Assembly (NCBI RefSeq): GCF_002356355.1
Contig: NZ_AP018052.1
Span: 930,001-994,000 of the forward strand
Direction: 5' to 3'
DNA: 64,000 nt
Source: Thiohalobacter thiocyanaticus
GTDB lineage: Bacteria > Pseudomonadota > Gammaproteobacteria > Thiohalobacterales > Thiohalobacteraceae
Shown: positions 37,265 through 46,823 of the stretch, piece by piece
Layout of the letters: the number at the start of each line of letters is the position of its first letter
Numbering within the stretch: the first letter of the stretch is position 1
Position numbers and translations under genes: made by a program
Notes under the pieces: model-generated
The model's input: the letters and a program-made list of their open reading frames with translations, nothing else
The model's database searches: none
Told to the model about the DNA's origin: nothing

Positions 37265-38334
37265 ACGAGTACGAAGCGCTGCTGCGCGAGCCGGTTCAAC
37301 CCAAGGACGGCACCCGCGGCAACGAGCGTCCCCTGGCCCTGGTCGAACATGTGCAGGAAGACCCCGAGCCGCTGGTGGATCTGGCCAACCGGCATGTGGT
37401 CTCCGCCCGTCAGTTCGACCGCCGCACCGTGGCCCAGCTGTGTCGCATGGCCGCCATGTACGAAACCACGCCGCACCTGATGCAGCCGCCGCTGGCCGGC
37501 AAGATCCTGATCAGCGCCTTCTACGAGCCCAGCACCCGCACCCGGCTGTCGTTCGAATCGGCCTGGCATCGCCTGGGCGGCGATATCATGTCCATCACCG
37601 ATCCGGCCAGTACCGGCATCGCCAAGGGCGAGTCGCTGGCCGACGTGGCCGAGATGTTCAACAACTACGGCGACCTGGTGGTACTGCGCGACAGCAGCGA
37701 TACCGCTGTCTACGAGATGCTGGAATCCCTGCGCATCCCCATCATCAATGCCGGCAACGGCATCGACGAGCATCCCACCCAGGCCCTGGCCGATGTTTAT
37801 GCGATTTTCAAATGGCGCCCGGAGTTGCTGGATGCGCAGGTCGCCGAGGCCGACAGGATCCGCATCGGCATCATCGGCGTGCCTGCCCGCATGCGCACCG
37901 TGCGCAGCCTGCTGCTGTTCCTGTCGCTGTTTCCGCAGGCCATCAGCGAGATCGTGATCATCTGCGATACCGAGGATGCCTTCGACGATGGTCAGAAGGC
38001 GGAGTTGGAGCAGGCCGGCCTGAGCCTGCGGGTGGCGCGGCGGCTCAACGACGAACTGCCCGGGCTGGACGTGGTGTACATCAACTCCATCGCCTGGGTC
38101 GGCGATACCTTCGAGCGCCTGGGCGAGGAACTGGCGCTCACCGCCAACTCGCCGCTCAAGCCCGGGTCGATCATCCTGCATCCGCTGGCGCGCGGCGAGG
38201 AACTGTCCACCGACCTGGACGCCACACCGCACAACTGGTACTTCGCCCAGGCCCGCGGCGCGGTCTATATCCGCATGGCACTGTTGACCACCATCACCCA
38301 GCGCATCTACCAGGTGATGGACCTGTCGACATAA
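37261..38334 (+). CDS. Aspartate/ornithine carbamoyltransferase-like protein
   Basis: A 357-residue transcarbamoylase fold. The carbamoyl-phosphate site is intact: STRTR (91-95), the mobile-loop lysine Lys122 in STGIAKGESLADV, HPTQ (171-174) and HPLAR (307-311). The second-substrate region of ATCase (the RVQKER block with two aspartate-binding residues) is not there; the same region reads VVYINSIAWVGDTFERLGEE. There is an N-terminal extension of about 40 residues. So it probably carbamoylates, or decarbamoylates, something other than aspartate. GTG start overlaps the stop of the small membrane protein. It is not the housekeeping pyrB by context. Confidence 0.82.
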   Translation: MNEYEALLREPVQPKDGTRGNERPLALVEHVQEDPEPLVDLANRHVVSARQFDRRTVAQLCRMAAMYETTPHLMQPPLAGKILISAFYEPSTRTRLSFESAWHRLGGDIMSITDPASTGIAKGESLADVAEMFNNYGDLVVLRDSSDTAVYEMLESLRIPIINAGNGIDEHPTQALADVYAIFKWRPELLDAQVAEADRIRIGIIGVPARMRTVRSLLLFLSLFPQAISEIVIICDTEDAFDDGQKAELEQAGLSLRVARRLNDELPGLDVVYINSIAWVGDTFERLGEELALTANSPLKPGSIILHPLARGEELSTDLDATPHNWYFAQARGAVYIRMALLTTITQRIYQVMDLST

Positions 38335-38347
38335 TGCCTCAGTATTC

Positions 38348-38440
38348 CGTCATCCCGGTGCAGGCCGGGATCCAGAAACCGCCGCTGCTTATGGATTCAG
38401 GCTGGAGCCTGTCCTGGCGCAGGCCAGGGCCGGAATGACG
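38348..38440. repeat. GTCATCCCGGTGC family palindrome
   Basis: Diverged member: CGTCATCCCGGTGCAGGCCG ... CTGGCGCAGGCC ... GGAATGACG, 93 bp. Confidence 0.8.
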
Positions 38441-38450
38441 AGTGAAGCAC

Positions 38451-38530
38451 GCAGGTCGGGTTAGCGCAGCGTAACCCGACAACCCGCGGCATGTTGGGTT
38501 ACGGTGCTGCGCACCTGATCCAGCCTGCAT
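38451..38530. repeat. GGTCGGGTTAGCGCAGCG double element
   Basis: Near copy of 34835-34913 (blocks GGTCGGGTTAGCGCAGCG and ATGTTGGGTTACGGTGCTGC, ending in ATCCAGCCTGCAT). With the palindrome at 38348 it fills the gap before the AsnB-type gene. Confidence 0.82.
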
Positions 38531-38579
38531 CCGATTTTATGCAAAATTAGGTTAACTCTTTAAAGAAGGTCTCAAGACT

Positions 38580-40604
38580 ATGTGTGGAATCGCCGGCTAC
38601 ATGCACGCCGATCCGGATAAGCAGATCGACCCCGACCAGTTGGTGGCCATGGCCGCCATCCAGTATCACCGCGGCCCCGACGGCTTCGGCTATCACGTCA
38701 TGCAGGACCGCGGCGTGGGCTTCAGCCATGCGCGCCTGACCATCATCGACCTGGACGAAAACCGCGGCAAACAGCCCTTCGTCTCCGAGGACGGCAACCT
38801 GATGCTGGCCATGAACGGCGAGCTCTACGACTACAAGCGCATCCGCGCCGATCTCACCTCGCGCGGCGCGCGCTTCCGCACCAAGAGCGACTCCGAGATG
38901 GTGCTGCACCTGTATCCGCAGAAGGGCCTGGAGGATATGCTGCCTTACCTGCGCGGCGAGTTCGGCATCTCGCTGTATGACAGGGAGCGCGACCGCCTGA
39001 TCCTGATCCGCGACCGCTTCGGGGTAAAGCCGCTGTACTGGACCGAGCAGAACGGCCAGTTCGTGTTCGGCTCGGAGCTCAAGGTCCTGTTCGCCCATCC
39101 CGATGTGCAGCGCCGCTTCAATGCCAAAGGCGTATACCATCAGCTGATGCAGACGGTGGTGCCCGGCAGCACCGCCTTCGACAACATCCACCAGGTCAAG
39201 CCCGGGCACGCGGTGATCGTCGAGCGCGCCCACGGCAAGTTCAAGATCCGCGACTTCAAGTACTGGGACATGGACTTCCCCACCATGGAGGAACGCGGCG
39301 CCCAGCTCGAGGACGACTACGACGAGGATGAATATATCGAAGGCGTGCGCCGGGAACTGCTGGAGGCCGTGCAGCTGCGCCTGGAGGCGGACGTGCCCGT
39401 GGCCTGTTATCTGTCCGGCGGCATCGACTCCTGCGCCATCCTGGGCATGTCCGCCGCCACCCAGCAGTCGCCGGTCAAGGCCTTCACCATCGGCTTCGAC
39501 GACGCCGACTACGACGAGTCCGCCATCGCCCGCGAAATGGCCGAGTCGGTCGGCGCCGACCAGGACATCATGATGCTCAACGCCGGCCACCTCTACGACA
39601 ACTTCGAGGAGACCCTGTGGCACGCCGAGCGCACCATCTACAACACCCTGGGCGTGGCCAAGCTGCTGATGAGCCGGCACGTGAACCAGGCCGGTTACAA
39701 GGTGGTGGTCACCGGCGAGGGCTCGGACGAGCTGTTCAGCGGCTACCCGGCCTTCCGTATGGACCTGTTCCGCCACGGCCTGGACACCCTGCCCGAGGCC
39801 GAGCGCGCCGTCATGCAGCAGATGCTGGCCGAATCCAATAAGCTGTTCTCCGGCGCCATGCTGGCCGAGGACGAGTACGACGATCCGGCGCTGGACAAGC
39901 TGGTCGGCTTCACCCCCAGCTGCCTGCAGCCCTGGCTGTCGGCGTCGGAGCATGTCGCGCCCTTGCTGCACCCGAAACTGCGCAAGGAGGTGGAAGGCTA
40001 TCGGCCCGGCACGGCCATCGCCGAGGCGCTGGACGGCGACATGCTGGAAGGCCGCCACCCGCTGGACAAGGCCCAGTACGTCTGGATCAAGACCATGCTC
40101 GAAGGCCAGATCCTGACCTGGGGCGGTGACCGCGTGGACATGGCCAACTCCATGGAGGCGCGCCCGCCCTTCCTGGATCATCACCTGGCCGAGTACGCCG
40201 CCCGGCTGCCCGTGACCATGCGCATCCGCGGCCGCACCGAGAAGTACGTCCTGCGCGAGGCCATGCGCGGCCTGCTGCCTAAGGTCCTGTACGAACGCGA
40301 GAAGTTCGCCTTCATGGCGCCGCCCGCGCATACCGACCCGAAGAAATGGGCGGCCATGAAGGCCCTGGCCGACCGCTACCTCTCCGACGAGGCCATCGAG
40401 CAGGCCGGCATCCTGGATCCGGCCGGCGTGCGCGCCCTGTTCGAGAAGCACGAGGACCCCGAGACCAGCGCCTCCACCCAGGTGCAGCTCGACGCCGTCA
40501 TCAACCACATGATCGGCGTCCAGGTCCTGCACAAGCACTTCGTGCAGACCGATGTCCCCGCCCAGGCCCGTGCCAAAGCGAAGGAACTCGGCTGGGCGGC
40601 CTGA
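38580..40604 (+). CDS. AsnB-type glutamine-dependent amidotransferase
   Basis: A 674-residue protein of the asparagine synthetase B family. N-terminal class II glutaminase with Cys2 nucleophile (MCGIAGYMHADP), RGPDGFGY and AMNGELYDY. The C-terminal ATP-pyrophosphatase domain has CYLSGGIDSCAIL, FTIGFDDADYDES, VTGEGSDELFSGY and EARPPFLDHHLAEYA. It activates a carboxylate with ATP and transfers ammonia from glutamine. It is longer than E. coli AsnB (554) and has an acidic insert (ERGAQLEDDYDEDEY). Given the context, the acceptor may not be aspartate. Two palindromic repeats separate it from the carbamoyltransferase gene. Confidence 0.88.
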   Translation: MCGIAGYMHADPDKQIDPDQLVAMAAIQYHRGPDGFGYHVMQDRGVGFSHARLTIIDLDENRGKQPFVSEDGNLMLAMNGELYDYKRIRADLTSRGARFRTKSDSEMVLHLYPQKGLEDMLPYLRGEFGISLYDRERDRLILIRDRFGVKPLYWTEQNGQFVFGSELKVLFAHPDVQRRFNAKGVYHQLMQTVVPGSTAFDNIHQVKPGHAVIVERAHGKFKIRDFKYWDMDFPTMEERGAQLEDDYDEDEYIEGVRRELLEAVQLRLEADVPVACYLSGGIDSCAILGMSAATQQSPVKAFTIGFDDADYDESAIAREMAESVGADQDIMMLNAGHLYDNFEETLWHAERTIYNTLGVAKLLMSRHVNQAGYKVVVTGEGSDELFSGYPAFRMDLFRHGLDTLPEAERAVMQQMLAESNKLFSGAMLAEDEYDDPALDKLVGFTPSCLQPWLSASEHVAPLLHPKLRKEVEGYRPGTAIAEALDGDMLEGRHPLDKAQYVWIKTMLEGQILTWGGDRVDMANSMEARPPFLDHHLAEYAARLPVTMRIRGRTEKYVLREAMRGLLPKVLYEREKFAFMAPPAHTDPKKWAAMKALADRYLSDEAIEQAGILDPAGVRALFEKHEDPETSASTQVQLDAVINHMIGVQVLHKHFVQTDVPAQARAKAKELGWAA

Positions 40605-40611
40605 AAGGTCC

Positions 40612-40640
40612 CGTCATTGCGAGCGCAGCGTGGCAATCTC
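40612..40640. repeat. Half of a CGTCATTGCGAG element
   Basis: CGTCATTGCGAGCGCAGCGT GGCAATCTC with no matching right arm; a decayed or single-ended copy. The remaining gap to 40768 holds no recognisable feature. Confidence 0.65.
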
Positions 40641-40768
40641 CATGGCTCAACTGCTGGCGTCAGGAGACCCGTCGTGAGCCTCGAGAAGGCCAGGGTGAGG
40701 GGGAGCCAGGAGAGGCCGCCAAGCTCAACGGCGACCTGTGACCGAGCCTAAACCCCTGAAAACCAAAA

Positions 40769-40797
40769 TGGACCCCGCGCGCGGCATCTTTTATACT
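40769..40797 (+). promoter_or_regulatory. Sigma-70 promoter of tRNA-Thr
   Basis: TGGACC (40769-40774), 17-bp spacer, TATACT (40792-40797), followed by a GC-rich discriminator (GCCGCCGCC) as in stringently controlled stable-RNA promoters. The tRNA begins 11 bases after the -10. Confidence 0.75.
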
Positions 40798-40807
40798 TGC
40801 CGCCGCC

Positions 40808-40881
<74 letters not shown>

Positions 40882-40883
<2 letters not shown>

Positions 40884-40924
40884 GACACAAAAAGGCCACC
40901 TTTACGGTGGCCTTTTTGTGTCTG
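40882..40924 (+). terminator. Terminator after tRNA-Thr
   Basis: A 19-bp perfect stem (CAGACACAAAAAGGCCACC and its complement) with loop TTTAC. The T-run lies within the 3' arm (GGCCTTTTTGTG); the outer base pairs begin at the CCA of the tRNA. Confidence 0.92.
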
Positions 40925-40983
40925 TCATCGCCGCCCGGCATGCCCATCAGTCGTCGAACGGCGGTTGACCGGCGGGCGGCCTT

Positions 40984-41316
40984 TCAGCTTTTGTCATCCA
41001 CGGCTGCTCCGGCGGCTTCCGTTTTTGTGGCGGCGACAGCGGCGTCGCGTGCGGCAGTGTCGGCGAACATGGGGCTGGTGCCGATGATCTGGCCGTTGGC
41101 CGCCTTCAGGTTGAAGTAGGCCCGCCCGTCGGACGCGGTCTTGGCGTCGTAGTGGCTGTCATTGCCGGCGTTCTTGCGTACGGATTCGATGCCGTTGGTG
41201 CATCCGGATTTGGCATTGTATCCCTCGCTGCGCAGCAGGGTTTTGCCGTCATTGTTCAGCAGTTTGAAGTGATATTCGCCCTTTTCATTTTTCGAGATTT
41301 CGAACCTGACCGACAT
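40984..41316 (-). CDS. YegP/DUF1508 family protein
   Basis: A 110-residue protein with the paired DUF1508 repeats: FEISKNEKGEYHFKLLNNDGKTLLRSEGY... GIESVRKN and DGRAYFNLKAANGQIIGTSPMF. The second half of a usual YegP repeat is replaced by an Ala-rich tail (AATKTEAAGAAVDDKS). Function is not established; it is a small soluble protein often linked with stress. AAGGAGG lies 7 bases before ATG 41316. No operon partner is evident. Confidence 0.9.
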   Translation of the reverse strand: MSVRFEISKNEKGEYHFKLLNNDGKTLLRSEGYNAKSGCTNGIESVRKNAGNDSHYDAKTASDGRAYFNLKAANGQIIGTSPMFADTAARDAAVAATKTEAAGAAVDDKS

Positions 41317-41483
41317 GGTTTCGCCTCCTTAGCGATGAGTCAACAAGGGGGCGCGTGGACGGACACCCCATTAGAAGGTTAGACCAGCCATTGCCTATTG
41401 CCAGTGGTCTGGTGTCCGGTCTGTTTGATGGAGATCAGGGAAAGAGGAGTTTTTCAGGCAGGTCCTGCGACGGCAATTCAGGC

Positions 41484-42032
41484 TTATTCGCTGCTACTGC
41501 TGGCATCACGCTGGCGGTCGGCTGGCGCAGTCGGAGCCCGTTCCAGCCTGGCCAGGCGTTCCTCGAAGGCGCGCTCATGCTCTTCCTCGAAGGCGGCCAG
41601 TTGCCGGTAGATTTCGGCCTGCGCGGGATCCCGGGTATGCGCCAGGAGTTCGGTGTAGAAATCGCGGGTGAAGCGCTCTATGTCGAGGGCCGCGGTCAGC
41701 AGATTGTAGGCGGCCCAGGTCTCTGCGATCAGGAAGTGTTCGCCGAAAGCGGCGAAGCCGGGGATGTATTTCCGCAGTTCGGTCGGGGGTTCCCGTTCCG
41801 GGATCGGTGCGTTCTCGCCGAAGCTGTCGCGATACAGCGCGGCCAGCTGACGTTCATGTTCCTGTTCCTCCTCGACCAGGGCGGACAGGAATTCCGCTAC
41901 GGCAGGGTCATAGGCGCGGAAGCGGTAGGCCCACTCCTGAAAGTGGGCGGCATTGTGCCGCTCGATGGCGATGCCCAGGGCGAGCGCTTCCTGGGCCGGC
42001 GACAGGGCGGATTCCTGATTTTTACGAGACAT
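41484..42032 (-). CDS. Rubrerythrin/ferritin-like diiron protein
   Basis: A 182-residue four-helix-bundle protein. Iron-ligand type motifs recur: IERHNAAHF, EEEQEHERQ, ETWAAYNLLTAALDIERF and FEEEHERAFEER. There is no C-terminal rubredoxin domain. Such proteins act in peroxide or nitrosative stress. ATG 42032 (MSRKNQES) has no Shine-Dalgarno sequence. Upstream is an FNR/DNR-type box placed so that transcription would begin almost at the ATG, suggesting a leaderless message. The C-terminus ends in a Ser-rich tail. Confidence 0.82.
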   Translation of the reverse strand: MSRKNQESALSPAQEALALGIAIERHNAAHFQEWAYRFRAYDPAVAEFLSALVEEEQEHERQLAALYRDSFGENAPIPEREPPTELRKYIPGFAAFGEHFLIAETWAAYNLLTAALDIERFTRDFYTELLAHTRDPAQAEIYRQLAAFEEEHERAFEERLARLERAPTAPADRQRDASSSSE

Positions 42033-42067
42033 GGGTCTGTAATGTAAACCGCCGGTCGCGGCGTGCA

Positions 42068-42081
42068 TTGACCCTGATCAA
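42068..42081 (-). promoter_or_regulatory. FNR/DNR-type box upstream of the rubrerythrin-like gene
   Basis: TTGAC-CCTG-ATCAA (TTGATCAGGGTCAA on the minus strand), one mismatch from TTGAT-N4-ATCAA. TACATT lies at 42046-42041 as a -10. If transcription starts near 42034, the box is centred near -41, the usual activating position. Confidence 0.7.
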
Positions 42082-42099
42082 TCCGGAAGCAAGCCCGTC

Positions 42100-43986
<1,887 letters not shown>

Positions 43987-44008
43987 GATCTTCTGTTTCC
44001 AGTTGCGT

Positions 44009-44086
44009 GGATCGGATCAGCCCGGAGGGGCCTGATCCGACATTGGTTCAATGTCTGTCGGGTTACGCTCCGCTAACCCGACCTAC
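44009..44086. repeat. GGATCAGCCCGGAGG...GTCGGGTTACG double element
   Basis: Block GGATCGGATCAGCCCGGAGG with GGCCTGATCCGA, then GTCGGGTTACGCTCCGCTAA CCCGACCTAC. A second copy with the same order lies at 44144-44221. Confidence 0.8.
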
Positions 44087-44104
44087 GGGGCTTTCTCTTG
44101 CCAC

Positions 44105-44134
44105 CGTCATTCCCGCGCAGGCGGGAATCCAGTG
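44105..44134. repeat. Half of a GTCATTCCCGC element
   Basis: CGTCATTCCCGCGCAGGCGG GAATCC with no matching right arm, between two GTCGGGTTACG elements. Confidence 0.7.
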
Positions 44135-44143
44135 GCAGCTGCG

Positions 44144-44221
44144 CAGGTCGGATCAGCCCGCAGGGCGTAATCCGATATGGGTTTGGTGTTTGTCGGGTTA
44201 CGCTGCGCTAACCCGACCTAC
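44144..44221. repeat. Second GGATCAGCCCGC...GTCGGGTTACG double element
   Basis: Block GGTCGGATCAGCCCGCAGGG with CGTAATCCGA, then GTCGGGTTACGCTGCGCTAA CCCGACCTAC. With 44009-44134 it fills the first 220 bases of the cynF-cynA gap; the rest holds regulatory sites. Confidence 0.8.
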
Positions 44222-44257
44222 GGCCTTTCTGTTTCCATTCCAAGATCGGTGCCAGAA

Positions 44258-44313
44258 CTACGAAGCCTCGTGGCATCTGCTGCGAAACTTCGTATCGCTA
44301 CGAAATATCGCGG
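44258..44313 (+). promoter_or_regulatory. Three tandem activator sites upstream of cynA
   Basis: Three copies of CTRCGA-N4-TCGYRK: CTACGA-AGCC-TCGTGG (44258), CTGCGA-AACT-TCGTAT (44280) and CTACGA-AATA-TCGCGG (44298). Spacings of 22 and 18 bases are about two helical turns. They lie 70-125 bases upstream of the -24 element, the usual place for an enhancer-binding protein, most likely the adjacent CynF-like regulator. Confidence 0.7.
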
Positions 44314-44381
44314 CAGTCACATTATTGATGTCAATCCGGAAGTTATTTCTATTTCAGCGTCTTATTGATTTCTGAATGAGT

Positions 44382-44397
44382 TGGCACGCCCCCTGCT
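44382..44397 (+). promoter_or_regulatory. Sigma-54 promoter of the cyn operon
   Basis: TGGCACG-CCCC-CTGCT, with GG (44383-44384) and GC (44395-44396) exactly 10 bases apart. 15 bases match TGGCACG-N4-TTGCW apart from one. It leaves a leader of about 120 bases before cynA. Confidence 0.85.
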
Positions 44398-44531
44398 CTG
44401 TGTTGTGTCAAGCAGGTTCGTGTGCGCCGCAGATTCGGGGAATTTCCCATCACGCGGTGACATGAACGCACCATCGGCGTGCAACGGTTTCGATAGCGGC
44501 ACCAACAAGTGACAGACAGGAGACTGGACCC

Positions 44532-45983
44532 ATGACTTACAAGAGCCTGAACGATCCCTTCAATCCCGATCTCAGCCTCAGGCACGAAGCCGGCTGTACC
44601 TGCAGCCGCTGCACAGCCGATCGCGATACGCGGGAAGAGGGACAGCTGCCGCTGGCAGCGGGCGCGGCCGCTGCAGGTACGGCGCCGGAATCGCTGATAC
44701 AGACCGAGACGCTGGCCTCGGAAGAGGCGGTGATGGACCGCGCCATCGAAAGCGCGGTAGTGCGTTCGGTGTTCGGTCACAGCGAGATCAGCCGGCGTTC
44801 CTTCCTGGGGCTGCTGGGCTCGGGCACGGCAGCGGCACTGCTCGGTTCGGTGTTCCCCATGGAGGCGGCCAAGGCGGCGATCAAGGAGACCATGAGTACA
44901 GGCAAGCTGGAAAAGACCAAGCTCGATGTCGGCTTCGTGCCCATCACCTGCGCCACGCCCATCATCATGGCGCATCCGATGGGTTTCTATGAGCGCTACG
45001 GCCTGGATGTCAGCGTGATCAAGACTGCCGGCTGGGCGGTGGCGCGCGACAAGTCCCTGTCCATGGAATACGACGCTGCCCACATGCTCACCCCCATGCC
45101 GCTGGCCATGAGCATGGGCGCCGGCTCCACCGCCAAGCCCTTCATCATGCCGGCGGTGGAGAACATCAACGGCCAGGCCATCGTGTTGCACAACGACCAC
45201 AAGGACAAGCGCGATCCCAGGCAGTGGAAGGGCTTCAAATTCGGCGTGCCGTTCGAGTACTCCATGCACAATTTCCTGCTGCGCTACTACGTCGCCGAGC
45301 ACGGTTTGGACCCGGACACCGACATCCAGATCCGGGTGGTGCCGCCCCCGGAGATGGTGGCCAACCTGCGTGCCGGCAACCTGGACGGTTACCTCTCGCC
45401 CGATCCCTTCAATCAGCGCGCGGTGTGGGAGAAGGTCGGCTTCATTCACACCCTGACCAAGGATATCTGGGAAGGACATCCCTGCTGCGCCTTCGCCTGC
45501 TCGCAGGAGTTCGCCGAAACCCACCCCAATACCTACGGCGCGCTGCTGCGCTCGATCATCGACGCCACCCACTACTCGGCCAAGCCGGAGAACCGCAAGG
45601 AGATCGCCGAGGCCATCGCGCCCAAGAACTACCTCAACCAGCCGGTGCCGGTGATCGAGCAGGTGCTGACGGGACGTTTCGCCGACGGCCTGGGCAATGT
45701 GCAGAACGTGCCGGATCGCATCGACTTCGATCCCTTCCCCTGGCATTCCATGGGCGTATGGATCCTGACCCAGATGAAGCGCTGGGGCTACATCAAGGGT
45801 GATGTGAACTACCAGCAGATCGCCGAGGAGGTGTATGTCGCCGGCGAGACGGCCAAGGTGATGAAGGAGCTCGGCTACGAGCCGCCGGCGAAGACCTATG
45901 AGAACTACACCATCATGGGCAAGGAGTTCGATTACACCAGGCCCGAAGAGTACATCAACAGCTTTGCCATCCGGAGGAGCTGA
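44532..45983 (+). CDS. cynA: Cyanate/nitrate-type ABC transporter substrate-binding protein
   Basis: A 483-residue NrtA/CynA-like binding protein. Ligand-domain motifs: VGFVPITCATPIIMAHPMGFYERYGLDV, HMLTPMPLAMSMGAG, FKFGVPFEYSMHNFLLRYY, VPPPEMVANLRAGNLDGYLSPDPFNQRAV. The Tat motif SRRSFLGLL lies at residues 87-94, preceded by 86 residues that include CTCSRC (22-27) and an Ala-rich part. A Tat signal this far inside is unusual. RBS ACAGGAG is 7-11 bases before ATG 44532. The stop overlaps cynB by one base. Cyanate is inferred from linked cynS; nitrate cannot be excluded by this protein alone. Confidence 0.9.
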   Translation: MTYKSLNDPFNPDLSLRHEAGCTCSRCTADRDTREEGQLPLAAGAAAAGTAPESLIQTETLASEEAVMDRAIESAVVRSVFGHSEISRRSFLGLLGSGTAAALLGSVFPMEAAKAAIKETMSTGKLEKTKLDVGFVPITCATPIIMAHPMGFYERYGLDVSVIKTAGWAVARDKSLSMEYDAAHMLTPMPLAMSMGAGSTAKPFIMPAVENINGQAIVLHNDHKDKRDPRQWKGFKFGVPFEYSMHNFLLRYYVAEHGLDPDTDIQIRVVPPPEMVANLRAGNLDGYLSPDPFNQRAVWEKVGFIHTLTKDIWEGHPCCAFACSQEFAETHPNTYGALLRSIIDATHYSAKPENRKEIAEAIAPKNYLNQPVPVIEQVLTGRFADGLGNVQNVPDRIDFDPFPWHSMGVWILTQMKRWGYIKGDVNYQQIAEEVYVAGETAKVMKELGYEPPAKTYENYTIMGKEFDYTRPEEYINSFAIRRS

Positions 45984-46813
45984 TGATCCATTCGCTGAAG
46001 TTCCGTGCCGCCATCGTCTCCGTGGTGCTGCTGGCCCTGTTCCTGGGGATCTGGGAGGGCCTCAATGCCCCGCCCGGCGACACCCAGCCGCTGACCGAAT
46101 ATGAGAAGCTGATGGGCGGCGCCTCGCAGGAGGCGCGCGTCCCCCAGCCCTCGGCCGTGTTCAGTCTGGCCATGGAGGAACTGGGCAATCCCTTCTACGA
46201 CGCCGGGCCCAATGACAAGGGCATCGGCATCCAGCTCGGGTATTCGCTGTACCGGGTGCTCACGGGGTTCTTCATGGCCGCGCTGGTGGCGCTGCCCATC
46301 GGCTTTCTGGTGGGGATGTCCCCACTGATGCAGAAGGCGCTGAATCCCTTCATCCAGGTGCTCAAGCCCATCTCGCCGCTGGCGTGGATGCCGCTGGCCC
46401 TGTTCATCATCAAGGACTCCGAGGCCTCGGCGATCTTCGTCATCTTCATCTGTTCCATCTGGCCGATGCTGATCAACACCGCCTTCGGAGTGGCCAATGT
46501 GCGCCAGGACTGGGTCAACGTGGCCCGCACCCACGAACTGGGGCACTTGAAAACCGCCTTCCAGGTCATCCTGCCGGCCGCAGCGCCCACCATCCTGACC
46601 GGCATGCGCATCTCCATCGGCATCGCCTGGCTGGTGATCGTGGCCGCCGAGATGCTCGTCGGCGGCACCGGCATCGGCTACTACGTGTGGAACGAGTGGA
46701 ACAATCTCGACCTGACCAGCGTGATCTTCTCCATCCTGATGATCGGCATCGTCGGCATGCTGCTGGATGCAGCACTGGCCAGCGTCAATCGTCTGGTCGA
46801 ATACCAGGAATAG
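45983..46813 (+). CDS. cynB: Cyanate/nitrate-type ABC transporter permease
   Basis: A 276-residue permease of the NrtB/SsuC/TauC class with about 6-7 membrane helices. The EAA-loop region reads ARTHELGHLKTAFQVILPAAAPTILTGMRISIGIAW and ends IGYYVWNEWNNLDLTSVIFSILMIGIVG. A short periplasmic loop after the first helix (EYEKLMGGASQEARVPQPSAVF) is typical of NrtB. It overlaps cynA by one base and precedes cynD by 10 bases. Confidence 0.92.
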   Translation: MIHSLKFRAAIVSVVLLALFLGIWEGLNAPPGDTQPLTEYEKLMGGASQEARVPQPSAVFSLAMEELGNPFYDAGPNDKGIGIQLGYSLYRVLTGFFMAALVALPIGFLVGMSPLMQKALNPFIQVLKPISPLAWMPLALFIIKDSEASAIFVIFICSIWPMLINTAFGVANVRQDWVNVARTHELGHLKTAFQVILPAAAPTILTGMRISIGIAWLVIVAAEMLVGGTGIGYYVWNEWNNLDLTSVIFSILMIGIVGMLLDAALASVNRLVEYQE

Positions 46814-46823
46814 GAGCACAGAC

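Noticed and set aside
37261-38334. Housekeeping aspartate carbamoyltransferase pyrB
   Set aside because: The aspartate-binding block is missing, it has an N-terminal extension, and it is coupled to a symporter rather than to pyrimidine genes.
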